Part shown: in pieces, positions 53,960 through 63,500 of the stretch | Position numbering within the stretch: position 1 is the first letter of the stretch | Layout of the letters: each line of letters begins with the position of its first letter | Assembly: GCF_029869545.1 (NCBI RefSeq) | Contig: NZ_JARWQD010000116.1 | Coordinates: 1 to 64,000 of the forward strand | DNA: 64,000 nt | DNA from: Nocardia wallacei | GTDB lineage: Bacteria; Actinomycetota; Actinomycetes; Mycobacteriales; Mycobacteriaceae | Reading direction: 5' to 3' | Notes under the pieces: model-generated | The model's database searches: none | The model's input: the letters and a program-made list of their open reading frames with translations, nothing else | Told to the model about the DNA's origin: nothing | Made by a program: the position numbers and the translations under genes

Positions 53960-55362
53960 CAGACCCAGCAGGCACAAACTCCGCCGAAGATGCGATCGGT
54001 CGGGCGCTGGCCGCACACGCCCCAGCAGGTTGGGACCGCGCCCACGCAGAGTTCGCGATGACGGTGTCGCGGGAAGCCGGTCACATCGTGTACTCGCTTG
54101 GCGCAAACACAATCTCGATGAATGCACCCGAGTCGGTCTTATCCGTGATTCGGCAGATTCGAACAACGTCGTACCGACAGAATTCCGGCCTGTGGTGGAG
54201 AATGCTGGTGGAACTGGATGAGTCCGGCGCGATCAGCATCGAATACGATTACGGCAACTACCCGTTCCCACCGGGGCAGCTGTTCGAGCCCGACCAGTAT
54301 CGAGCCGATCTTGCGACATTCCCTCGCCCACAGCTTCCGGTCTGGCTGGGCGCCTACGTCGGCCATGCCGATCGGCAGCTACGCACACCTCAGCGAGCAG
54401 CCGAGCAAGCATGTGCCGACCGAGCGGGTCAGGTGTGGGCGACGTTGGCGGACAACGAGTTTCCGGAACTACCGGCGATGTGGGCGCGCTGGGCAACAAT
54501 CGCTGCGGCCTTCGTAGCGGCTCGATCCGACTGGGGCCCGCGGATGATGCCGGCCACCGCGGTCTTCGAGGGCTCCGGCCACGGGGGGGCGACCCTGCAT
54601 CTGCTTCCGGGCAGCCGAGCTGTGCTCTCCGGCGGGGTATGGAACGCGTCGACTCTCGACGCGGTCTACAACGGCGGCCAGCCGATGCCTAATCTCTATG
54701 CGGGAGCACCGAATTGGGTGGCTGACTCGGTCCTGAATCCCCGGGCCGCGACGGGCCTGCTCACTTTCTGCTATTGGTGGGAAGCCGGACACTGGTACCG
54801 CGGGCAGTCGCCCACAGCGGAGGACTGCGCGACAGCTGTGCCCGGAATGTGGACCTCCGTCACCGTGGTCGAGATCATCATGGGACTGGTGCCTGACGGC
54901 GACATGGACGAAGCAGCAGACCTGATTGCCGCCGCCGAAGCGGGAACGGTCACCCGGGACCGATTGGAAGCAGTCTTCCGTCGGGTCCCCGATGCCGACA
55001 TCGAGGGCGCACTTCACCAGTGCCTGTTGGCCGGATTATTGACGGTTGCCCCGCGGCAGATTCCTGCTGCGGAAGCGATCTCGCGAGTACGCGACTACGT
55101 CGTCGCGCACCGCATGGACACCACCGGTTACCCACTGTCGCAACTGACCGCCGTGCGCCTGAATATCGGCTGGATGGTGCACGCCCCTGCACCCGATTCG
55201 GAACCGATGGTGGGTAGGGCCATCTTCTACGTCGCGGACGACGGCGTGCTGGAGCTCTCGTCGACGTCGGTGGCTCCACCGATCTATATCGCCGACTTCG
55301 AGCGACGATTCGCCGAACGTCATCGCTCGGTTATTAAAACGGTTGGAACAGGAGGAGATTAG
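53956..55362 (+). CDS. Unrecognised 468-aa protein with immunity-like sections
   Basis: GTG start overlapping the exporter stop by four bases. Residues about 75-135 (GLWWRMLVELDESGAISIEY, then DYGNYPFPPGQLFEPDQYRA, ending LPVWL) look like the YezG/DUF600-type immunity fold. The C-terminal 110 residues (VRDYVVAHRMDTTGYPLSQL ... VGRAIFYVADDGVLELSSTS) look like the YrhB/Imm35-type fold. A middle part is unique. I infer a cytoplasmic immunity or partner protein for the large toxin-like protein downstream; family links are from memory and uncertain. Confidence 0.6.
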   Translation: MTDPAGTNSAEDAIGRALAAHAPAGWDRAHAEFAMTVSREAGHIVYSLGANTISMNAPESVLSVIRQIRTTSYRQNSGLWWRMLVELDESGAISIEYDYGNYPFPPGQLFEPDQYRADLATFPRPQLPVWLGAYVGHADRQLRTPQRAAEQACADRAGQVWATLADNEFPELPAMWARWATIAAAFVAARSDWGPRMMPATAVFEGSGHGGATLHLLPGSRAVLSGGVWNASTLDAVYNGGQPMPNLYAGAPNWVADSVLNPRAATGLLTFCYWWEAGHWYRGQSPTAEDCATAVPGMWTSVTVVEIIMGLVPDGDMDEAADLIAAAEAGTVTRDRLEAVFRRVPDADIEGALHQCLLAGLLTVAPRQIPAAEAISRVRDYVVAHRMDTTGYPLSQLTAVRLNIGWMVHAPAPDSEPMVGRAIFYVADDGVLELSSTSVAPPIYIADFERRFAERHRSVIKTVGTGGD

Positions 55363-55364
55363 CC

Positions 55365-55784
55365 ATGGACCGCTGGGAACGCGAAGGTCTGTGCGCAGCC
55401 AACCACGGAATGCGCAACCAGATCGACCACATGTTAGATGCGCTTGCCGAACAGCAAACGCACTTGACCGAGGCGCAGGAACAGCTATCCGCGACGCGAT
55501 GCACCGGGGTCTCGGCCGATTCACGCGTCAAGGTGACGGTCGATGCGATCGGGGTCGTCATCGATGTCGAACTGACACCGGATGCATATGGCGCCAGTCC
55601 GAGGCAACTCGCCGAATCTGTGGTGGAGGCGTCACAGCAAGCGGTCCGTCGAGCACGGGAACGGACTCGGGAAATCATGGCGCCGATCGTCGCTGGCATC
55701 GAGGCAATGCCCGAGCTGGCGGATCTGACGGATGACACGCCCAGTTTGCGGGCCGCGCTCGGCTTCCTGAATCGCGTTCAGTAG
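55365..55784 (+). CDS. YbaB/EbfC-family protein
   Basis: 139-aa protein with an N-terminal coiled coil and a central strand pattern (VKVTVDAIGVVIDVELTPDA) followed by a helical segment, the YbaB/EbfC fold. Actinobacterial versions often sit beside ESX/WXG100-type toxin genes. A GGAGGAG site precedes ATG 55365, two bases after the previous stop. Confidence 0.82.
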   Translation: MDRWEREGLCAANHGMRNQIDHMLDALAEQQTHLTEAQEQLSATRCTGVSADSRVKVTVDAIGVVIDVELTPDAYGASPRQLAESVVEASQQAVRRARERTREIMAPIVAGIEAMPELADLTDDTPSLRAALGFLNRVQ

Positions 55785-55880
55785 CAGCAGGCACGGGTCG
55801 CGTCGGCCAGCACTGCTGCTCAACAACGCGAAACCCTACAACACTGCCTAGATCGATTCCACCCGAGTGGGAGCAGCCGT

Positions 55881-57545
55881 ATGAGTGAGTCGTTGCGTGT
55901 CGACCACGAACAAGTCCATGGGCTGATCGCCGGACTGGCAGATATCGCTGAATCGTCACAACAAGACTTGACCGAATTGAAAGACGCACTCGATCGCGAG
56001 GGCGAATGCTGGGGTGACGACGAGCCTGGGCGCGTCATAGGCGAATCCTATTTGCCGCGCCTGACCAGAAGTCTGGAGGGGTACCAGAACCTCATCGACA
56101 ATATTCGCAAGATGAGCGAGGGAATCGCAGACATTGCCCGCCTGCTCGACGAGGAAGACCATCTGGGCGGCCACCAGATCAACAATGCCGGGAAAGTCCC
56201 GTTCAATCGTCACGCCGTCACGGCTGCTACGCCGATATACAACGGGCCCGCATGGCGGGACGCTGCCTATTCCCGTGTCTCACACCAGGACACGGAACTC
56301 ACGCAAATCAGCTCGGCCAGTTCAGACCCGGGCCCGCGTGTTTCCTCGGCCACCGCGCCATCGCGATCTGATTCTCCGGACCAAAACGAGCGCTGGACTG
56401 ACGGCTGGCTCCCAGCCGCCCTTGATGGGTCTCCACCGGCAACAGCGGACGACAACCTTCCGCATTCCCAAATGAAGCCGGGCGCACTCCCGGAGGGTTC
56501 GACAGTACCTACAGCCTTCCCGGACGGCCTCATACCCGTGTCCGGACCGCCCCCACAGCAAACCAGGCCGATCGCTCAGCCCGCTACCGGGCAACTCCGA
56601 AGCAGGAACGGGGCGACCGTATCCAGCCATGCCTCAGGAACGCCTTGGCGGCCAGCATCGGCCGGATATCCCCCGTCACAGGGTCGGCCTCGATCACCGT
56701 GGTCTCTGGCGGCCGCTCAGCAACCCCAACCCGGACAGATCATCCCACCACCTCAGCGGCGTAAACCTCTATCGAAGCCCACGCGATCCGGACAAGATGC
56801 CACTAGGCAGCGACAGGGCGGCACGACTTCGGCTGCTGTGACGCCTACCGCTACCGATGCTGCCGCCCTGACATCGGCACAAGCGCTGGCAACGCGGCAC
56901 CTCCTGCGGATCGAGGGTTTCGATCATTCCGGCATCACGGAAGACACAGTCCGAGAGCTGGCGGCCGCAGTGGATCATGTGCTCGGAACATATCGGTTCC
57001 TGAGACTCCAGGGGATATCGATCACCGACCTCGGCGGCTCAGCCGTCTGCCGCGCTGGTTGGACGCACGCCGAATCAACCCGCGGGAAACCGCTCCCCTG
57101 GCTCCATCTCGACCGATCCGTCATCGATAACGCCGCAAAGCCGGTTGAAAGGTACTGTGCTGCCGAGGAATTCAATGGTGCCAATGCGACTCCTGTTGCA
57201 CGGCCGTTATATTCAGCCGTGATTACGGCTTTTGGTCAGATCATGGTGAAGGCCGCAGGCCCACGTCCGCTGCGGCTGGCACAACGATTCCTGATAACCG
57301 AGTATCAGCGCATCAGCGGACCGTGGGACGACACCGACCGCTTGGCTCGGATCGTCAGAGGGTATCGGGAATGGCGAGCGCAGCTGCCCGGGCACGGCCA
57401 GATCGGCGGCCTTTTCGACCCGCCCGTGGCCCTCGCCGCAGCCTTCACGGAAGTCGAGATGCGCGGTGAAGCCGCGGGCGGCCCCGCGAAGGTACTGCAT
57501 CGATTGCTGGTAGAGGCCGTGCGAGAGGGCTCGAAGAGTCAGTGA
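55881..57545 (+). CDS. WXG100-like N-terminus with unknown C-terminal domain
   Basis: 554-aa protein. Residues 1-100 form a helix-turn-helix hairpin of ESX type with a Trp-Gly turn (ECWGDDEPG, W near 44). Residues about 130-320 are a Pro/Ser/Gln-rich linker. The last about 230 residues are a folded domain (HLLRIEGFDHSGITEDTVRE ... VALAAAFTEVEMRGEAAGGP) that I do not recognise. The stop overlaps the giant downstream gene by four bases. A secreted or membrane-linked ESX substrate is plausible. Confidence 0.75.
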   Translation: MSESLRVDHEQVHGLIAGLADIAESSQQDLTELKDALDREGECWGDDEPGRVIGESYLPRLTRSLEGYQNLIDNIRKMSEGIADIARLLDEEDHLGGHQINNAGKVPFNRHAVTAATPIYNGPAWRDAAYSRVSHQDTELTQISSASSDPGPRVSSATAPSRSDSPDQNERWTDGWLPAALDGSPPATADDNLPHSQMKPGALPEGSTVPTAFPDGLIPVSGPPPQQTRPIAQPATGQLRSRNGATVSSHASGTPWRPASAGYPPSQGRPRSPWSLAAAQQPQPGQIIPPPQRRKPLSKPTRSGQDATRQRQGGTTSAAVTPTATDAAALTSAQALATRHLLRIEGFDHSGITEDTVRELAAAVDHVLGTYRFLRLQGISITDLGGSAVCRAGWTHAESTRGKPLPWLHLDRSVIDNAAKPVERYCAAEEFNGANATPVARPLYSAVITAFGQIMVKAAGPRPLRLAQRFLITEYQRISGPWDDTDRLARIVRGYREWRAQLPGHGQIGGLFDPPVALAAAFTEVEMRGEAAGGPAKVLHRLLVEAVREGSKSQ

Positions 57546-60500
57546 GCGAACAGGCTACGACCGCGTTCCCGGACTGGTTGCAGCGCTGGGTAATCGGCCA
57601 TATCCCCAAGGCTGAGATCGCCGCCATGCGACGGGCGGCCGAGGCCCATGCGCGTGCCGCCGAAGCACTGACCGAGAAGCTGCACCAGTTGCAGGGACTC
57701 GCTGATGGCCTCGGCGAGGCCGCATTCGATGGCCACAGCGGAAACGAAATCCGCAAGCAATTGCGGTATCGGGTGGAGGAAACTCGGGCGCAGATCGACG
57801 ATGCCAACCGTCAGGCGCGATTCCTGTACGAGAACGCCAACACGCTCGAGCTGGAAAGGTACGTCGTCTACGGCATTGCGATTGCTCTGGTCGCCACGCT
57901 GGCGGGCACAGTCCTGTTCCCACCGAACGCGACCGTGGCTCGGATCGCGGCTGAGACCGCGGCGGTAGCGGCTCGCAGAGCCACGCTCAAAGCATTGGTT
58001 GCCCGCTCGGTAGCACTGGGGGCCCTGACCATGGGCAGCACTGTGGGCCTCGCCCAGTACAAGCAAATCATCGACGGCCGCGGCCATCCTGGGCGTAGGA
58101 CATCGATGGATTGGGGTCAGGTAGCCGTGGCCGCTGCGGCAGGCGGGGCCGGAGGGCTTGCGGCAGCACCCGTCGCGCACGTGACCGTGTCCGCGCTCGC
58201 CCCCAGAGCTGGCCGCGTGCTGGCGACCCTGATCGCCAGCGCCGCTGGTGGCGCCGCTGGTGGCGCCGCCGGTGCCGGGGTGCATTCGCTGTTGAGCGGC
58301 CAACCTCTGACCAGGCAGAGCCTTTCCCAGATGGTGTTGATGGGTATCGGTGGCGGCCTGGTGGCGGGAACCGCTGCTGCGGTCCGGACCGGTCGTAGCG
58401 GACCCCCAACTGCCAGACCGAGAGCAGGAGACTCGGTACCGGGCGGTACCCAAAATCGCCTGGCGCGAAGTGTCGCCACTCCTGATTCCGGCGACGGACA
58501 ATTCCCCCGCCCTACCCACCTGCATCCGGACAGTGTGAAGGAGATCAACAACGTTCGAAGACGACTCGCCGGCGACCTGCCCCCGGGCGCGGAACGCGAT
58601 GCGGTCGCTGCGTTCTCCGTAGATGCTGCCGCCGACTCCGCCTCCACGGGGACGCCTCGGAAATTGGGCCCCCACGAGCTTCAAGCGCTGCTGAATGCCG
58701 ATCGGCCCAATCCGACCGACCTGCAGGCCACGTGGCACGCCCAGGAAATGCAAAGGCTGCGGGATGGCGGTGTGGGGCAGGTCTCGCGGACGGACTCCCC
58801 CGGTCCACGGGGTGGTTCGCTCGGTCCGGAACCGCTGCCAGGTGGCACGCCCCCCGTATCCGTACGCACCGGCCCGGGAGATGGCGGGATCACACCGCCA
58901 CAGCCAGTGTCGAATTCGGCCAGACCAGCGGCCTCGATAACCCTCGGACCCCCCTCGCCAACCGGCCAGCCCGGCCCCCCAATGGCCCACCTCGGTGAGG
59001 CCGGTATGGGCCAGGTGCAACCTCGCGCATCGACTGCCCACATCGAGGGACCGCCGCGCCACACAGCTGACGCCGACCCGATCATCACTGCGGAACCCGA
59101 TACACCCCAGCCCGGTCGAGGGGGCCAGGTCTCCGGACCGGTGAGCAGCGCGTCCAGCGATTCGCCCAGCGTTGGGCACGGAACTCAGGCGGACGGCGAT
59201 GCCATTGGAACTCAGCACAGATCCGAACCGACCAGCGCACAAGATAATTCGCCGCAATCAGCCGAGGCGGCACGTGGTCACCCCGAACCAACGCCGTCGT
59301 TCGATGGCACTACACCGTTCGCACTGGCTCCCGACGTCCCTGCGGGACAACGCAACTGCGGTGCAGAGGCCGCGTCCCACAGTAACAAGCTCACCGGACA
59401 CACCACGGCGGACCATTCAACGATCAACCGACAACAGGCCGCGACCGCGGGAGTGAGCTACAGTCAACTCGCCCGAGCGGCCGGTGGCGAGTGGCGCCCC
59501 GGCGGAGCTCCGTCGCTACGCGCGGTCGTCGACGAAGTGCGCAATGACGGCGGCATCGCCGTCACGGGCATGCAGTTCGAGACCGGCGGGCACGCCGTGG
59601 TTTTCAGCAAGAACGACGCAGGCCGCGTCGTCATGCACGAACAGGTCGGCAATCAGGTCCACGAACGACACGGCGACATCGTGGAAACCTGGACGGTGGA
59701 CCCCGAGGGACGGCGCATAGCCGCGACCCATCGGATCGAACTGCAGGACAACGCAATCGAGGCCTGGCTGCAACGGCTCGAACCACACGTCGACAGGGTC
59801 GGGCTCATCCGATTCCACGAGACCGAACCCGGGCTGCCGATGCGCCCGGAGGTTCACCTACAGCCCGACGGCTCCCAAGCACGGCCTGGAATCGACGCAC
59901 CCGAACAAATGGGAAGCCGCGCCGGCGTCTTGGAGCGCGAGGCGCCCGCCGACGGTAAGCCACTACTCGACCTGGACTTCGCGCCCTTCGAGGCCCAGTT
60001 CAGAAACATCGCAGACCACACCTTGCCGGGCCCCGACGCACCGGGCCCGATGCCCATGACGGCTGCTGAGCACGTCGGACGTTCCAGGCAGGCGCCTATC
60101 CATCCACTCGAACCGGACGCCACATCGGCACGAGCCACACCCTCGGTCGCCGAGACCGCTGCCCTACCGGGTTCCGCCCGATCACAGTCAACCCGGCCCC
60201 CCTCCTACGCGGCGCCAGACTCGAATAGAACCAGCACGCAAACGCACGCGGACAATTCCCACGGATCCACAGCGTCGCACGTAACATCGACCGCCCGCGA
60301 AGCGCACCCGAACACCACGCCTTCGGGTCCACCGCACGACGGGCAGCCAGCACCCGTGCCGCGCACCACGCCAGAGGCGAGCACACCCCCCGGAGACCGG
60401 GGGTTGCCTCGAACGACGACTCCCTCTGCCATCGGAACGGCTGCCGCACATACGAATTCGACAGCAACCGACTCGGTAGTGTTGCCGGAGCCGCCGGACA

Positions 60501-63500
60501 CCGACGGGTTCCGTGTTCGTCCTCCGGAGTTTCCCCGCGTACGTCCGGAGGACCTTCCTGCCGACGCGATACCCCGCGTCCCGATCTCTGTCCCGGACCC
60601 GCATCGCGCGCCCGAGCACCCGAGGACCCAGGACGAACCGGAGGAGTTCCGAAACCCTCGCGGAACCGACATCGTGTTCCCTGGCGCCCCAAAGGTGCCG
60701 GACAGCCCGCCTCCCAGCGCCATACCGATTACACCCGCCCCTGAGAACCCGGTACTCCCGGCGGGAACGGATGTATCACCCTCGACGTACCGCCCACCGC
60801 TCGGAGCCGACCCGGAAGACTCCCGCAACAGGACGGACCGCACCCCGGGCCGTCCCGGGCCGATACCCGACACGGCGCCGCTCCCCCGCCACGAAGCATC
60901 ACCCGACACCGGGCTGACCACATTCGAGAAAGCCCCGCAGGAGGCCCCGGCACAGGCCCGCTACCCCACCGCGCCCGAACCAAAATCTCCCGGCGCACCG
61001 CGGCCTCCGCTTCCGCCCCAGCTCCACCCTGACACCCTCGCATATACCTTCGACGACAACGGCATCCCCGTTGTCGACCGGATCCCCCAAACCGAACTGG
61101 CCACCCCGAAACAGAATCCGACACAACAAGACCCTGTCCTCCCGACGCCGACGATGCAGTCACCCAACTACGGAGGAGCCAACCGACGCGACAACCGAGG
61201 AGTGCCGCCTTCCCCTCCACCCTCGAACCGTCCAATCGTCCAAGAGGACCTCGAACCCTGCCGGCGCGACGAGAAGGCACTCGAGCTCGGCACTCGTGCG
61301 CAGCGACGGGGCAAGAAGAAGCAGCTGAACCAGGCACTGGTCAACCTCCGTCAAGCGTTCGCCGATTGGCCCGTGGAGCACCATCTCGGTGCCGCCGAAG
61401 CAGTGACAACTAGATTGCTGCGCACGGCAAGCAGCTGTGCTGCGACTCGGGTGCAGTATGCGGGGCAAGGGGCGTCACGGTGGATATCAGTCGAGGTCGT
61501 CGATAGGAGCCGTGCCGTACCACAGCGCGACGAACCGGACGAACGTACGGGGCAGGTCACCCGAACCGAAGCAGGGCAGATCACGGACCTGATCGAAAAG
61601 ACTCCCCTGGCATCGTGGGACTGCAGGATGTACGGCGACGGCCGCCGAAGTCGGCGGCTCTGGTACTTCGCATCCGCTCAGGCGCAAAACCCCACCACGG
61701 TGGAATCACCTCCACTGTTCCGAATCACCCTGCAGGAGCGGGAGATCGAGCGTCTCGGTGAGCTGAAGAACGCCATCGCCGACAAGCTCCGACGCACTGC
61801 GCGACTCAGCGAGGACGAGGTTTGGAGTGTACGGACAGCCGTATCGGAGTTGGCTACCAATGCCTGCAAATACGCAGGCGGCGTCGATATAGCAGGGTGG
61901 CTGTTAAACGACAGGCTGGTAGTGGACTTCGAAGACAGCAGCGCCGAACTTCCGACATGGAATCTGAAGAAACCCAAGGTCAGCAGTGAGGAAGACCTAC
62001 TTGCCCTGTTCACCCTCGACGACCTGGAGGCCGAACGATCCGACCCGAACAGCCTGGGTGACCGTGCCGAGGGAAACCACGGCCGCGGCGCACGGATAGT
62101 CCTCGAGGACGCCGAATGGCTCGGCATTCTGAAACGAGACCCAGGAAAAGTGATCAGGGTCGTATACAGAGTCTCACCTCCCACCACGGGACCGGCCACC
62201 GCCGCCGACGGCCACCCCAGCTCCGATCCGGATCCCTCGCCATCGATTCCGAATGCTGCGTCGGATCGATCGGCGCCCACCCGCCCAGGCTTCGACGGGC
62301 CATTCGGAATACCCGAGAATCCCTTCGACGAGCACGGCAACCCGCTGAATCGGCGACTCTCGCCTGCTAATCGGCGCGCATTGCTGACAAGCTATGCGCG
62401 CGTGGAGGCTTCCGGGGGCGGCTTTCCTCGCCGCAGGCGGAAACCTGACGAGACGTTGCCGAAGAGCGGTTTCCTGCAATGGGTTCGAAATAGAGCCAAA
62501 CCTGTCGAAGACACCTCTGAAAAAGGGAAGGTCTCGGTCCGCGAACTGCACGTGGTCAACAAGCCATTCGTTACGCTGTTGTTCGGAGACGCGAAGCTAC
62601 CGGGCGGCGATGCCTTCAGTCAGATCGGCTCCAGCGCCGCGTCGACCGCGATACCACTCATTCTGCTGAACGCGGGAGAATCACCCACAGCCGCGGCTAT
62701 GGCAGGTGCAGCCCTATGGATTCCAAGGTCCTTCGAGCTGTTCGCCGGCTACGTTGCCGACTTCTGGGACCAGAAGAAAGTTATGGTTTCTGCGCTGGGG
62801 GGCGGCGGAGCGGCCGCAGCCACCGCCACCGGCCTGATCATCTTCGACGCGCCAGATCTTGCAGTCGGTCTGACGGCGGCGGCCTTGGTCGAGGCCACCG
62901 CAGCCACCTTCTATACCCGGACCTTCTATACAGCAGCCAGGAAGCTCCTCACCAGCGCTGAGCAAGACGCTGGAAATGGATTGTTGACCAGCACCCGGTC
63001 TGCGGCTCAGGTGACTGGCAACTCGCTGGCAGGCCTAGCCAGCGCCGTACCCGCGGCGCCTGCAGGCCTGAACACTCTTTCTTTTCTCGGGCAACTTGCG
63101 AATGTGCGAAGATTTCCTTTTCCTGCCCGAAGTCATCCGAATTCGACCAGCCAATCCAGCAAAATCGATCGTAAACCCCTCAAGGCAATTCATGAAGGCT
63201 GGCGAGCACTGCGGCAGAATCAATTCCTCAGCGAACATACCGTCGCCGCTACGATAACCAACGCCGCCTGGGCCATGATGACGTTTCGCACCACCACCGT
63301 TCTGGCTGATGCCGACATGTCCGTCTGGGCCGATGGTGCCGTGCTCGCCGCACCCGCAGTTGGCGGGGTACTCGGCGGCTTATTGATGCCGAAGCTAATC
63401 GATCGGATTCCGATCCCGATTCCGATAAGCGGTCTATTCGCTGCCGGACTCACCAGTATCGCGGGGAGTCACGCGATCCAGGCGGCAACCGCCGACCCTT

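Noticed and set aside
57539-59257. 572-aa reading on the minus strand opposite the giant gene
   Set aside because: Arg/Gly/Ser-rich shadow of the plus-strand protein. The plus strand has coherent domains, while the minus reading has no motif or ribosome site.
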